A stretch of 64,000 bases of DNA from NCBI GenBank assembly GCA_024703915.1, contig CP087969.1, forward strand, positions 186,001 through 250,000, read 5' to 3'. A program made the translations under genes and the position numbers. The stretch comes from Massilia sp. H-1. Lineage in GTDB: Bacteria > Pseudomonadota > Gammaproteobacteria > Burkholderiales > Burkholderiaceae_D. How positions within the stretch are numbered: position 1 is the first letter of the stretch; every line of letters starts with the position of its first letter. Below are positions 9,309 to 20,861 of the stretch, piece after piece. Below the pieces are notes generated by a model. That model had not been told where the DNA came from. It did no database searches and saw only the letters and a program-made list of their open reading frames with translations.

Positions 9309-10441
9309 TTAGCGCGGCAACTGCTGTAGCTTGCGCTCGACAAATTCTTGCAGCGGCGCGCTCAGCGTGCCGCTATCCCTGGCGCGCTGGAAGGCGAGCC
9401 TGGCGTCCGCGTAACGCTGCTCAGCCTGCAGGGAAATGCCCATCCCCATCAACCACACCGCCTGCTCGGGATTGCTGCGCAGTGCCAGCGCATATTGTTC
9501 GACCGCTTCGCGCTGGCGGCCTTCGCGCTGCAGGGCGCCTACCCAGGAAGGCGTGATAATCGGCATTGCCGGTCACCGAAGGCAAACTGCGCATCAGCGT
9601 CGGCACGCCGGACTGGCCGCGCTCGATCTGTAGCCGCGCCAGCAACATCGCCATCTGCGCCTGGGCGGGATCGCGCTCCAGGCCCTGCTCCAGTTGCTGC
9701 ATCGCCTCGTCCTTGCGGCCACCCTCGATCAAGAGATTGACCAGGCTTTGGCGCGCGCCGTCGTGGCGCGGGTTGAGTTTGAGCGTCTGCCCGAGTGCTT
9801 CCATGGCCGCGCTCACACGGCCTTCGTCGAGCAGCGCGATCGCTTCACGGTACTGCCGTTCGGCACGCTGTTCATCGTTCATATTGCGCCCGCCTGCCAC
9901 GGCAGCTGCCGGTGCGGACAGCCGGCGCGGGGCGTGCTTTTTCCTGCTGTGCCAGTGATGGCGCTGCACGCACGGGCTTCACTGCGCGCCTTGGCGCAGC
10001 GGCAGTCTCTGGCGAGGGGACCGTTGCGGTAACCGACGCGGTAGCGACAAGCGGTAGCCAAGCACAGTAGCCAGCACAGTGGTAGCCGACGCGGTAGCTT
10101 GCAGCGCGGTAGCCGACGTGGTAGCCGACGCGGCCACTTCCTTGGGCGCGGGCATCGGCACCACCGGCGCCGTCACCACCGCCGTTGCTTAGGCGGGCAA
10201 GGCGGGCGCAGCAGGCGCTCCCATCGTCAGCGGACGCGGTCCGGCAGCAAGCGGTTTCTTGAACCACCACCATGCGCCGCATGGCCATGGCCAGCACCAG
10301 CACGGTCGCGCCGATGGCAATCCGGCGCAGCGGCAAGCGCGGCTCGGCGGCCAGCACTGGTTTGATTTCGGCTTGCAGCGAAGCACCCGATTGCGAGCCG
10401 CGCGCATCGAGGTCTTGCAGCATTTTGTTTATCAGACTCAT
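9309..10441 (-). CDS. mshN: MSHA pilus biogenesis protein MshN (TPR)
   Basis: Last gene of the pilus cluster. Starts MSLINKMLQDLDARGSQ, the MshN signature, followed by one membrane segment (IAIGATVLVLAMAM), an Ala/Thr/Val-rich linker, and TPR repeats from about residue 190 (AEREYREAIALLDEGR, LKLNPRHDGARQSL, GRKDEAMQQLEQGL) to the end ERKLQQLPR. The linker DNA at 10020-10140 is a run of near-repeats of GGTAGCCGACGC. The frame is broken at several points including 9560, 9890 and 10190. Its ATG overlaps the mshM stop (ATGA) once the mshM end is corrected. Confidence 0.85.
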
Positions 10442-11329
10442 TTGGTCAACATCCAGGAAAGGCTTAAGCAAGCGCGGCAACTGCAGGAACGGCGACCAGG
10501 GCCCAGCGCGGCAACAGCGCCTTGCTCGCCATCGTGTCACGCGCCGCTTCGGCGACATGGGCACCGCTGACCTGCTGCGTGCCCTGGCCAAAGCTGACCA
10601 TCAGCGACTTGTGCGCCAGGATATTGACCAGGCGCGGAATGCCGCCGCTGGCGCGGTACAGCTTGTTGATGGCCTGGCGCGTGAACATGCGCGCCGCCAT
10701 AACCGGCCACGCGCAGGCGGTGCACCAGGTAATACTCCATGTCGTCGCGCGTGAGAGGACCAAGGTGGTAGTGAAAGGTAATGCGCTGCGCCAGCTGGCG
10801 GATCGAGATCGAGCTGCAGATTCTTGTTCAGTTCGGGCTGGCCGAACAGCACGATCTGCAGCAGCTTGCGCTTTTCCGTTTCCAGATTGGTCAGCAGGCG
10901 CAAGGCCTCCAGGCTCTCGATCGGAATCGCTTGCGCTTCGTCCAGGCACAGCAAGACCTGCTTGCCGTCGGCTGCCAGTTCCAGCAAGCGGTTGGTGATC
11001 GACTTGAGCAACTGGTGCTGGTCGACATCGCGTCCCAGCGCAATTTCCAGCTCGTCGGCCAGGGCCAGCATCAGCGTGCGCGGCTCGAGCAGCGGGTTGG
11101 GAATGTAGGCGGTGACGTATTCCTTGCCCAGCGTGGCCATGAACTTGCGGCACAGCAGTGTCTTGCCGGTACCGACCTCGCCGGTAATCTTGATGAAGCC
11201 TTCCCCGTTGCGCGCGGCAACGAGCAAGGTGTTCAGCGCTTCCTGCGAATGCGGACTGGTGAAAAAATAGCTGGTGTCCGGCGTGATGCCGAACGGTGCT
11301 TCCCGCAGACCGAAGTGGGCTGTGTACAT
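10438..11329 (-). CDS. mshM: MSHA biogenesis ATPase MshM (ExeA/GspA-like AAA)
   Basis: AAA ATPase related to ExeA, which helps assemble or insert the secretin through the cell wall. MYTAHFGLREAPFGITPDT is the family start. Walker A is GEVGTGKT, Walker B is LLCLDEAQ, and the C-terminal helical domain includes NKLYRASGGIPRLVNILAHK. About 296 residues. A GCTTAAGC at 10467 produces a false stop; restored, the protein ends AALAGLSWMLTK with TGA overlapping the mshN ATG. Frameshifts near 10700 and 10800. Begins 3 bp after mshL. Confidence 0.9.
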
Positions 11330-11332
11330 CGG

Positions 11333-13106
11333 TCAGCGTCCCGGCGCGCCGCGCGGATCGAGCTTCTCGACCCGCTTGACGGCGTCGAGCATGTCGTTGC
11401 CGAACGTGTTTTCGTTGGCGCTGTCGACAATCGTCGGCTTGATCAGCACCACCAGTTCGCGCTTCTGATTGACCCGGGCAGTGCCGCGGAACAGGGCGCC
11501 AAGCACCGGCACACTGGCCGCGCCGGGAATGCCGGACTGGTCATTGGTGGACGATTGACGCATCAGGCCGCCAATGGCCACCACCCGTCCATCCTGGCCG
11601 CGCACCATGCTGTCCATTTCCGAGGTGCTCGATGCGGCCAGCGGCAGCGACAGCGAACCGGACGTGCCCAGATTGATGCCCTTGTTGATGGTCGACACCT
11701 GGCTCACCGACGGATGCACGTGCAGCGTGATATTGCCCTGGTTGTCGATTTGCGGCGTCACGTCCAGCACCACGCCCGAAAAGAACGGTTGCAGCGTGAC
11801 GCTCGGGGTACTGGTGTTGGTGCCGTTCGGATTGGTGGCCGTGGTCGAGGTCACGCCGGTCACATAGAACTCGTCGGTACCGATCTTGAGCACGGCTTTC
11901 TGGTTGTTGAGCGTGGCAATGCGCGGGCTCGACAGCACGTGCACGGTGCCCTGCGATTCGAGGAAGGAAATCAGGGTGGCGAAATTATTCGTCTGGAATG
12001 CCAGGCCAAACAGGGAGCTAGCCGCGCCGTCGGCCGCCTTGATCAGCGAACCGGCAACGGCGCTCATGCCCGGTGGGCCATTGGTGCCGATGGCGCCATT
12101 ACCCGGCGTGAGCGTGGTGCCCGGCTGCAGCAAGCTAGGCCGAGACATGGCGCGTGCCGTCGCGGAAGTTGGAGAACGCGGCCCAGTTGATCCCCATCTG
12201 GAAGCTGTCGTTGAGCTCCACTTCGAGGATCTTGGCTTCGAGAATGACCTGGCGGTTGACCGACAGCTGGCTCGCCTTCAGATAGGCGTCGACATTGCGC
12301 AATTCCTCCGGCATGCCGCGCACCACCACCACGCCCGACTGGGGGCTGATGACAACGGCCCGGCCATCGGTGCCGCCGCCGACAATCGCGTCCAGCGCGA
12401 GCTTGAGTTCGGCCCAGAATTCGCTGTTCGAGGTGGTATTGACCACGCTGCTGTCCTGCTGGGTGCTGCCGCTGCCGTTCTGGTTGTTGTTATTGTTGTT
12501 ATTGTTCTGGCCGTTCTGGTTGTTCTGGTTATTGTTGTTGCCGCTCTGAGAATTGCTGACCGACGTGGACACCACGCGCAAGCTCGACGTCCCCTTGCGG
12601 CTGCCGATCAGGTAATTGACCTGGAACACGCGGGTCTGCATGGTCAGCGGCTTGATCGAGATGCGCGTGCCTTCGATGCGGTAATCGTAGCCGTACATTT
12701 CACGAATCGCGTCGAGCGCTTCAACCATCGTCACATCCTTCAGATTGGCGGTGACGTTGCCACTGACCTCGGGATGGACCAGCATGTTGTAGCGCGTGCC
12801 TTCCACCAGCGAATGATAAAACTGCTGCACCGGCACATTATTGAAGGCGACATTGAAACGTTCTTCCAGCGCGCAGGCGCGCGGCAGATTGTTGCTCATC
12901 GCGGTGACCGGCGGCAGCAAGGCATCGGCCACCGGGTCGCCCTGGCGCTGCGCCTGGGCGCCCTTGCCCGCCCCACTCTGTTGCAGATCGGCGCGGATGG
13001 CGTCGTAGGTCGTCATGTCATGCCGTAGAGCTGGCGGCGGCGCGGAACAGGCCGCCAGCACGGTGCCGATGGCGAACAAGCTGACAAGGTGGGAGATTTT
13101 CTGCAT
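11333..13106 (-). CDS. mshL: MSHA pilus secretin MshL
   Basis: Outer-membrane secretin pore for the pilus. Lipoprotein signal MQKISHLVSLFAIG ends in LAAC. N-terminal secretin subdomains (FNVAFNNVPVQQFYHSL, MVEALDAIREMYGY) precede an Asn/Gln-rich linker encoded at 12470-12540, and a C-terminal secretin domain follows with VHVLSSPRIATLNNQKA, VTPQIDNQGNI and RELVVLIKPTIV. About 590 residues, the normal size. A single break at 12133 is a GCTAGGC string; corrected sequence reads VSAGLLQPG. The next gene, mshM, starts 3 bp downstream. Confidence 0.95.
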
Positions 13107-13119
13107 ACGTTCTCTGTTG

Positions 13120-13479
13120 TTATGGTTGGTCGGCAGCGACTTGCTTTGCCTGCCGGAACAGTTTCAATGTCGTGCGCACGCTGCCACGCCGGATCACCAC
13201 TTCGGTGGGGCGTATCGTTTCAATGACGGTGTTGCCCACGCGCTGGCCTTCGCGCACCATCTTGCCGTCGATCACAGCAATCCATCGGCCATTGGCGCGC
13301 TTCGATACCAGGATCGATTGCAGCTGCGGGTCGCTGGCGCGTTCGGGCAGCGCCGTGCCTGGCGCCGCAAGCGCTCAGCGATGCTTATGGGGCGCATCGG
13401 GTCGTTCAGCAACGGCTCCTGGGCCAGCAGTGGGCCTACCCAGCACCACGGCCAGCAATGCCAATCCGCGCCGCGTCAT
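13120..13479 (-). CDS. mshK: MSHA biogenesis protein MshK
   Basis: Small periplasmic protein, about 119 residues. Signal-like MTRRGLALLAVVLG is followed, after a frame break around 13380-13430, by a beta-rich part: LQSILVSKRANGRWIAVIDG, GQRVGNTVIETI and a short tail. This matches MshK, which has the inner-membrane/secretin adaptor layout seen in GspC/PilP-like proteins. The ATG overlaps the mshJ stop (ATGA) and the gene ends 13 bp before mshL. Confidence 0.75.
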
Positions 13480-14166
13480 AGTTTCACCCATTTCTTGTCC
13501 AGGTTGACCGTGTAGACCACCAGCGTGAGCGTCGCTTTCGGATAGGTATCGACCTTCATGGCCGCGCCGCCCCAGAAAATCTGTCCCTGCATGCTTTCGA
13601 GCGCGTCGAGGTAAGCGACGATGTCGGCGTAGCTGCCCTGCACCACCACTTCCACGCCATGCTTGTGCAACAGCTCGGCAGGCAGCGCCAAGCGGGCGCC
13701 GTTCTGGGCTGTGGCCGGGGCCGGGGCCGGTTCGGCTTCGCCCTCGCGCAGCGTGCGCATCGACACCAGTTTCAGACTGCGCTGCGAGCGCAGGATCTTT
13801 TCCAGCAACCCCGACATCCGTTCAGGTTGACACCATGCCCTGCTGCATTGCCATCAGGGAGGTACGCAACGCCTGCGCCTCGCTGCGCAATTGTTGCAGG
13901 CGTGCCCGTTCGGCCGCATCCGGATCGGTGGCGTGGGCGACGATGGTTTGCGTGATCTCGCCCTCGACACCGGCAATATTGTCCTGCTGCGAACCCATGG
14001 TCTGCAGCAGTATCTTCTGGCCGGTGTAGGCCGGATTGAGGAAGAAGAAGAACGCGGTAAAGATGATCAGCGCAGACGCCATGCCAAACAGCATGCCCCG
14101 CTCGCGCAAGCTCAGCGCATCGACGCGCGCACTCAGTTTTTTCCAGTAGGCAGTGAGTTGTTTCAT
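13476..14166 (-). CDS. mshJ: MSHA biogenesis protein MshJ (PilO-like)
   Basis: PilO-type inner-membrane alignment protein. Starts MKQLTAYWKKLSARVDALSL and has one transmembrane segment (MASALIIFTAFFFFLNP), a coiled coil (ERARLQQLRSEAQALRTSL) and a C-terminal ferredoxin-like part with ELLHKHGVEVVVQGSYADIV and a VYTVNLDKKWVKL end. About 228 residues. One frame change at about 13825, where the two halves meet at a PERMSGLLEK-like joint. ATGA overlaps on both sides tie it to the PilN-like gene and mshK. Confidence 0.85.
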
Positions 14167-14809
14167 TTGTTGACCGCCGCAAACTGGGGACCCGCCGATT
14201 GCAGACTGAATCGCAGATAGTTCGGCACCATCGGCTTCACACCGGCCGCGTTCGCTTCCGGTGGCGGCGGTGCGCCGATCTCGAGCGTGGAAAAGGACTT
14301 GCCCTTCATCACCGCTTCCTGTCCCAGCCGCTGCATGTACTGCGGCACCAGCTCGGCTTGCAGCGCATTGCCTTGCAGCCCGATGGTGGCGCCGCCATTG
14401 CCGATCACGATATCGGTCAGCCAGATGCCTTCCAGGTCCTGGCGCGAGCGCGCGCAGGTAGCCGGAAAAGCCGCGCACTTCGCCGAAACCGCCGCGCTTG
14501 ATCATCTCGCTCGCGTTGGCCAGCAGCGACAGTTCCTGCTCGGCCGCCTTGATTTCGGGCGGCAGCGTGGTGCTCTTGGCGCGCGGCGCGTACTGCACGC
14601 GCACGTCGTTCAGGCGCTGCTGCTGCGCGGCCAGGCGCGCGTCCGTGGCAGCGGCCTGGACTTTCATGGCGCGCATGCGGTTAGACGCGTCCCAGGCCAG
14701 CAGGGCGCAGGCGACGAAAATGATGCCAAGCGCGCACCATCGCAACGCTCGAGAAGTACTTCTTCTGCTTGCGGAAGATCGGGTTGAACAGATTGATTTG
14801 CTGGCTCAC
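14163..14809 (-). CDS. PilN-like MSHA biogenesis protein
   Basis: Starts with GTG (GTG AGC CAG CAA), giving the PilN-type opening SQQINLFNPIFRKQKKYFS; the GTG overlaps the mshI TGA. One transmembrane segment (LGIIFVACALLAWD), a coiled-coil stretch (ATDARLAAQQQRLNDVRVQY) and a beta-rich end (QLELVPQYMQRLG-like, FSTLEIGAPPPPE, YLRFSLQSAG). About 215 residues. In Vibrio the MshI protein is single; here the PilM-like and PilN-like parts are separate genes, as in PilMNOP systems. Frame breaks occur at 14740 and 14455. Confidence 0.8.
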
Positions 14810-15748
14810 AGCACCGTCTCCTCGAAACGCAGGGCGGCGCCCAGGGCCAGGAAGTGGCGCTGCTGCTGGGCCGGGGTTTGCAGCTCCGGCACCTTGCCCA
14901 GGTCGAGCACGGTATTGAGGTCGAGCGCGTCGACCGGCATGTACAGGTTCGACGACAGGTAGTCGTGCAGGGCCGACGAGCCCAGCGGCGCGAGCACCAG
15001 CTTGGAGACCGTGACGAAATGGAACTGGCGGTCGAAGTGGTCGAGCGAGCGCTGCAGCTCAAGGGTGACCTTGTCGAAATACTGATTGCGACGGTCCGGA
15101 TCGCTCTCCATCACCTGTTCGATCGTGACATCGATACGGCGCGACAGATACAACTCGGCGCGGAAACTGACCGTCAGCAAGCCGCCGTCCTCATTAAACG
15201 AGAGCATGGCCAGGCCCCGCCCTTCGGGCTCGAGCATGGCCGAGATATTGCGCTGGGCCATCTCCGGAATGTCGATCACTTCCATCGACACCTTGGCGCG
15301 CATGAACAGGTTCATGCGCGCCTCGACCACGCTGTTGCGCGCAGCCACGGCGAACATGGCATTCGAGCGCACGCTGGCGTTGGGATCGGCGGGAATATCG
15401 AGCACGTCGATGGTGGCGTCGTCGACGTGAAAATCGAGCATGTCCTTGAGGCGCCAGCGCACGGCCGCCTTCAGTTCGTCAGGCTGGACATTGGGCGACT
15501 CGACCGCGAGCATCTGGTAGTCGCGCCCGCCCAGCAAGGTGGCGCAGTGGTACTGGGCGGCCTGGGCGTCGCGCGATCTTCTCGAGCGCTTCCGGCGTCA
15601 GCGGTTGCTTGACCGCGAAAAAACTGGCTTGTTCCACCACCGGCTTGCCGCCGGTCACGCGTGTGATGCGGCTTGTACAGACGCCATCGGCAGCAAAACC
15701 GAATGCTAGCAATCCGTTCAACTTTTTTGTTTTACCGAAAAAACCCAT
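14806..15748 (-). CDS. mshI: MSHA biogenesis protein MshI (PilM-like)
   Basis: Cytoplasmic actin-like PilM-type protein that starts the inner-membrane platform. MGFFGKTKKLNGLLAFGFAA opens it; YQMLAVESPNVQPDELKAAV, RWRLKDMLDFHVDDA and LLTVSFRAELYLSRRIDV are typical of MshI. About 313 residues. A frame break near 15575 divides the first 60 residues from the rest. It is the first gene of the I-to-N block and lies 123 bp after mshQ, so it probably has its own promoter. Confidence 0.88.
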
Positions 15749-15799
15749 GCACTCAATCCATAGATGAATGATTTATCAGGATGCTGCCCTAGCGCCTTG

Positions 15800-15805
15800 A
15801 TTATA
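15800..15805 (-). promoter_or_regulatory. Possible -10 box for the mshI block
   Basis: On the minus strand TATAAT at 15805-15800 lies 52 bp before the mshI ATG, in the only gap over 100 bp within the cluster. No good -35 is seen 17 bp upstream. Confidence 0.3.
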
Positions 15806-15871
15806 TTCACATTCTCCGCCCGTCCCGCTGGTTTTTTCAGTAGGGCAACCAATTTGCGACAGATTACTTGT

Positions 15872-18350
15872 TCAATAAGTCTCGCGCACGTGAATCACGG
15901 GTCCCGACTTGTAAACACCGAAGGTCGCGCGCCCGCTGCCGGGCAAGTACGGCAGGGTCGAATTGAGCTTGGCGCTGCCCTTCACGGTCGGCGCCGGGAC
16001 GGGCTTGGACAGGACCACCTTCCCTGCCCCGGCCGCCAGATTGCTTACTGCGCTGAGGTTGGTCATGCTCATGTTGGTGCTGGTGATCCCGGGCGCGCCG
16101 CTCTGGCCCGTGACCGTGAAATTGGCCGCCAACAAGGGCGTGCAACTGTCGAGATCGTTCGTGACCCAGCCCAGGCCGTTCCAGTACTGGGCCGACAGCT
16201 TCATGCTCAAATTCAGCAATTCCGATCCGTAGGCATTGTCGATGTTCATGCGGCCGTAGCGCACGACGGTGCTGCCCAGCAGCCCATGGTTGGCGACGCC
16301 CGCCGTCACGTTGTTGGTGTCGATATTGTAGGTGGCCAGCTTGACCGTGTCCGCGTCGACCGGCGCAATGCCGATCTTGAAGCTGGCCATGCCGCTGCAG
16401 CAGCCGCCGTGCCGCGCAAGACCGTCAGCGGCAGCGTGATCGCCACCGCTTCGCCGTTGACGATCGCTCCCCCGCCGATCGTGCCTGGCGTGATGCAGGG
16501 ATGGGCTAGGCGTGGCGCCGCAAACGGGATACGGTGTGCGCAGTAAGCCAGGCGGCCGGATCGTTGATGGCGGCTAAGCCGAGCTGGGTGGCCAGATTCA
16601 GGCGCGCGAAGTTCAGGTGATAGTTATTGGTGGTGTCGCCCGCCGCGTTCTGCGCCGTCAGGGTGAAGGTCGGCGTCATGGCCTCGCCAAAGTAGCTGGA
16701 AGCCGGGCGCCACGCAGGCGGCCAAGGCACTGCGGTTGACGATGCTGGCTGCACTGACCGCGAAATGGTCGGGAATGAAGCGGCCGAAATAGTTGGTGGC
16801 CGCGGTATTGCCGAAATAGCAGCCGAGCTTGCCGTCCGCGGCCGCCACATTCAGGTCAGGCTAGCGCGGTCCCGCTGCCCAGATTGATACTGTCGAAACA
16901 CTCGGGGACCGGCTTGGCCGCATCGACGTCGGCAAAGCTGCCGTCGTCATACACGCCGTAGGGTGCGAAACGGAAATAGCCCACTTCGGAATACGTGAAG
17001 GCGCTGCCGCTGGCCGGGTTGCCGGTGCCGAACGTGCCGTTCAGCGTGCTTAAGCGGCATTGCTGGGATCGCTGGTGTGCGCCTGCAGCATCTGCGCCGC
17101 GATGGAAGGCGTGCCGGTGTAGCCGGTCGCCGACGTGGCGCTCAGGCTGAAGGTCGTTGAGCCTAGGCCTTGAGAACGGGCGTATTCGTGTAGCTTTGGC
17201 CCAGGTTGTCGGCCCCGGCCCCGGTCGAGGCCACCGTAAACAAGGAGGGGCGGATGGCGAAATTGTCCGACGAACACTGCACCAGGCTGCCCGCCACCAT
17301 GCGCACCCGCGCGTCGCGCGAAGCCGCACTGGGCACGAAGGTGATCGGGCGCCGTCCCAGGTTGGCGCCGGTATAGGTAAAGCTGACCGTGGGCGACAAG
17401 GCCGTGGTGCTGCAGCCGCTGCCGGACGCCGCCACCAGTTGGGCCGTGACGCTCTGGGTCGACGTGGTATTGAGCACCCCGTTATTGAGGGCCAGCACGT
17501 CCAGCGTGAGCGTGCCGCCGCCAATGCGTTTGGTAAAGATTGACGTGTTCGGATTCTTGCCGACCTCGACCGCATCCAAGGAACAGGAGCCGTTGGCAAA
17601 TACCAGCGCGCAATCATTAGCGGTGCTGCCCTTGTAGCAGACCGCCGTCGTGCTGCTGGCCGTCGGCGACGTGACGGTGCCCGCCAAGGTTGCCGTGCTG
17701 GCGGTCGCATTGCTCAGCGTGACGGCGGTGCTGCCATTGCTGATCGTGGCCGGATTGCTCGACCAGGTGCCCCCGGCGCCCAGCGATACCGTGACCGGGT
17801 CGGTGAACAGGGTCGTGCAGGCGGCGTTGGCGCAAGCCTTGAGGGTGATCGTTTCCGGGCTGCAGGTAAGCGCGCTGCCATCGTGCAAGATGCGCACGTG
17901 ATTGAGCGAGAGCGTTGCAGGGCCGGTGTTGATGGCGCCCGGCAGGGTTCCGGCCGGACTGGCCGTACCGTTGCAGTTCGGATTGGACCAGGCCTGGACG
18001 TTGAGCGAATAGACGCCGGAAGCGGACGGCGCGGGGATGCTGAAGGTGCGCGTCCATGTCCCGTTGGAACTGATGTCGGGCGCCAGCGAACAGTAATTCA
18101 GGCTGCTGCCGGGGCTGGTGTAAAACGTGGTCGAGCGCCAGCGCGAGCCGCCGCTCAGCACCACCGTCACGGAAATGCTCAGGGTGTCGCCAGGCGACAC
18201 ATTCGCGCTCGCGCCGCCATTGACCGAGATCGCCGTGACCGTGGCCGAGGCAAAAGCGGCGCGCGGCCCGGCCAGCCAGCCCAGCAACATGAGCAGGATG
18301 GCCAGGCACCACAGGCGCCGCTGGCGGGGAGCGTGGATCGTCAGGTTCAC
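15872..18350 (-). CDS. mshQ: MSHA biogenesis protein MshQ (DUF6701)
   Basis: Large secreted or pilus-tip protein, about 826 residues. GTG start at 18350 is favoured by AAGGAGG 8 bp upstream. A signal peptide follows (LWCLAILLMLLGWLAGP, ending AAFA), then a Thr/Ser/Ala/Gly-rich beta-sandwich region and a C-terminal DUF6701 region with GRFIPDHFAVS, YFRFAPYGVYDDG and YGRMNIDNAYGSELL. Frame breaks at 17163, 17050, 16862, 16572 and 16503 all fall on CTTAAGC/CTAGG/CTAAGC-type strings, i.e. corrupted GCCGGC sites; another lies near 16695. MshQ is encoded at the end of the pilin operon in Vibrio as well. Confidence 0.85.
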
Positions 18351-18364
18351 CCGGTCATCCTCCT

Positions 18365-18819
18365 TCAATTGAGTTCGGCCTGCACCCGGCGCTGCACATA
18401 GTCCGGATGGGTACTGGCGTTCGGGCAGCCGCATGGGCGCCCGGCTGGTTGCAGGCCACCGACACGATCGTCCAGCGGTTGGTCGTGTCGTTTAGCCGTA
18501 TTGCTTTAGCCTTGGCCGTGCAGCTGACGGTCACGCTGAAATTGCGCAGGCTGCCGCTGGCCTAAGCAGCGAAGGTCTGGGGCGAGGCAAAGCAAGTCAC
18601 GGTTGATGGGCTGATTGCGCAATTGCTGGAAGATGCCCCATTCGAGCCCGCTGCGCGGCCCTGATAAGCCTGGCTGCCCAGCATGTCCATCGCGGAATTG
18701 GCTTGCTGCGCGCTCGACACGCGCACGATCGCCGCCGCCAGCACGGCCAGCAGCACGACCAGGAACACGGCCGTGATCAGGCTGATGCCGCGCGCAGGCA
18801 GGGAACGAATCGGCTTCAT
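18365..18819 (-). CDS. mshP: MSHA pilus protein MshP
   Basis: PilX-like pilus accessory protein. MKPIRSLPARGISLITAVFL: basic lead then a long hydrophobic segment (VVLLAVLAAAIVRVS), as in MshP/PilX, with a Cys-containing C-terminal part (SPSTVTCFASPQTF, NFSVTVSC). About 150 residues. The false stop at 18563 is a GCCTAAGC string. The start overlaps the mshO stop (ATGA), and 14 bp separates it from mshQ. Confidence 0.8.
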
Positions 18820-19678
18820 GGCGTATTGTCCACGTGCACCTGGTGCACCAGATTGATGGTCTGGCTGCCGCCCTTGGGCCGCACGCCGAGCGTGATGCCG
18901 ATCAGGCCGCTGTGCTGGCTGACCAGGCTCGTGTATTTGAATTCGCAGCTGAACACGTTCTCGGCCAGCAGCGCGCTCGATCCGCCCGCGGGGACCTCGA
19001 CCTGGGCCGCGGAAATGGTATAGTCCCAGTGCCGCGTCAGGCGTCCGGTGGCCGGGTCGCAGCGCCAGGTCACGGGCGTGCTGACGACCTGGAAACGCCG
19101 GGCCGAACGACATCAAGGCCACGCCCGCCGTGGTCTGGGCCGCGAACACATTGCTGACCAGGGTGATGGTGGTGCCCGTCAGCGAGGCAATCTGGGCCCG
19201 GTTACAGGTCGCGCTGCAATCATAGGCATTGCCCGGTTCCTGTCCCGGCCCCAGGTTGTAGACCACGACATAGTCATCGGCCACCGGCGCCGTGCGCCCG
19301 CCCGGCACGCCGCCGACCACGGTGAAGGTGCGCTGGGTCGCGTCATTCCAGTTGAGGTAGCTGCCGCCGCCGGGCGTGTCGATATCGTCTTCGGCCAGGT
19401 AGCGCAGGCCGACCCGGGTTTCCAGGTACTCGATCGAGGTGCCGCTCACGCGCACCGAGTTCGGCAGCGCCAGGCGCAGGTCGCGCGCGATGCGGCGCAA
19501 TGCGTGGTCGGCCATGTCCGACTCCTCGGCGCGGCGCACGGCGTCGACATAGCTGTTGACCGGCACCCGGATGAACGAGGTCATCATGGTGGCGACGACG
19601 GCCGTGATCACGATCACGGCGACCGCCTCGACCAGGGTGAAACCGCGCGCGGCGCGCAGGGATGGCCGTGGTTCTCAT
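18816..19678 (-). CDS. mshO: MSHA pilus minor pilin MshO
   Basis: Prepilin-like protein with a PulJ/GspJ-type layout. MRTTAIPARRARGFTLVEAV begins it once one missing base is allowed near 19640; GFTLVE is the prepilin peptidase site and the hydrophobic helix follows (VIVITAVVATMMTSFI). The globular domain includes ARDLRLALPNSVRV, YLNWNDATQRTF and AENVFSCEF. About 287 residues; a second break at about 19095. ATGA overlaps with mshD and mshP. Confidence 0.87.
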
Positions 19679-20279
19679 GGCGTGCTGTTGGGCGCGTAAC
19701 GCGTCCGGTAACCGTCGAGCACGATGTGCTGGTTGGCGCCGTAGCTGACGTCGACGCTGATGTGCAGCGCGTCGTTGTCGGCCCCGCCGCTCGCGTTTCC
19801 TACCAACATACCCGCCGGTCCCAGCGCGGCCGGATCGATGGTCACCATGGCCTTGTAATTGTTGGTCACCATGGCCGAACCGGTGACATCGGTGATCCGC
19901 CCGCTGCTGTCGCTTACCGTCATCGAGGTCGGCACGCCGAGGGTCACCACGTAATCGTTGATATTGAAGAACGGCCGCGTTTCATGCCGCCACCTGGAGG
20001 CCCGTGTTCTCACGCAGGGCGGCATTCAGCGCAGCTTACCGAGCTGGTCGCCGTTTCGGCTGCCGTGTCGCTCGGATGGCAATAGGTGAATTTGGCGAGC
20101 TGGATTTCTTCGAGCAAGGCTTCGGCCACCAGCATGGCTTGCTTGCGCTGCCAGGGATCGGCGCTGCGTGTGCTGGTGTAGCCGATCACGCCCACCATGC
20201 CGGCGGCGGCCACGCCGACGATGACGATGAAGATGATCAGTTCGATCATGGTCAGGCCGCGCTGGCGCTCAATGCACAT
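19675..20279 (-). CDS. mshD: MSHA pilus minor pilin MshD
   Basis: Prepilin: MCIERQRGLTMIELIIFIVI, with cleavage expected between G and L and an N-methylated residue after it. Hydrophobic helix, then KQAMLVAEALLEEIQLAKF and a C-terminal domain with VVTLGVPTSMTVSD and a YGANQHIVLDGYRTRYAP end. About 200 residues. Frameshifts near 20030 and 19985. GGAG 12 bp upstream; 14 bp after mshC. Confidence 0.87.
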
Positions 20280-20293
20280 AGCCGGTCTCCGCT

Positions 20294-20822
20294 TCAATGC
20301 TGAAACTGCGCGCCACATGCCGGCATGGCGCTCACGTTCACGGCCACGCTGGAAAACGTGGACACCGCCGTCGGCGCCAGGTCGGCCAGGGCGAACGGCT
20401 TGCCGAGCGCATCGAAATAGAACTGGCTGTTGGTGGCCACCTTCACATGCCACGCATGGCGCCTCGCAGGCCCAGCTGCTGTCGGCACAGACCGCCGCGG
20501 TGGCGGTGCTGCCACTGTTGGACCCGTTGGCGGCCACGACATGGCTGCCCATCGCACAATCGGACTGGTAGCACAGGGCCACGCCGGACGCGTTGATGCG
20601 GACGTACACATCGCGGTTCTGGGCGATCGCAACCTTCTGCCCGAAACGCACGAGCGATGCAGCCTGGTCGGCGAAGGCGCGGCTGTCGAAGCCGCCCTTG
20701 TCGGCCAGCCGCCCCGCCGCCACCGCGCCGAGGATGCCGATCACCATGATGACGACGATCAGCTCCACCAGCGTGAAGCCGCGCGGGAGCCGTGCTCGGT
20801 GCAATGGGAAAAGTGGCGCCAT
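20294..20822 (-). CDS. mshC: MSHA pilus minor pilin MshC
   Basis: Prepilin with GspH-type features. Basic leader then RGFTLVELIVVIMVIGILG, the canonical type IV prepilin motif with Glu+5. DSRAFADQAASLVRFGQKVA and DVYVRINASGVALCYQ are GspH-like. About 176 residues, ending CGAQFQH. One frame break near 20455. It begins downstream of the mshA terminator, so its expression must depend on read-through or its own promoter. Confidence 0.87.
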
Positions 20823-20861
20823 CCTGATCGGGAAAAGTCGTCGTTATCGCATTCTACAAAA

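Noticed and set aside
10020..10140. Possible CRISPR-like or tandem repeat array of GGTAGCCGACGC
   Set aside because: Irregular short repeats in frame within the Ala/Thr-rich linker of MshN; no spacers.
10781..12190. 469-codon open frame on the plus strand opposite mshM/mshL
   Set aside because: Antisense shadow in GC-rich DNA; the opposite strand encodes MshM and MshL with clear motifs.
18360..18440. mshQ start upstream at MRLPERQ
   Set aside because: That stretch is the 3' end of mshP in another frame; GTG at 18350 has the AAGGAGG site.
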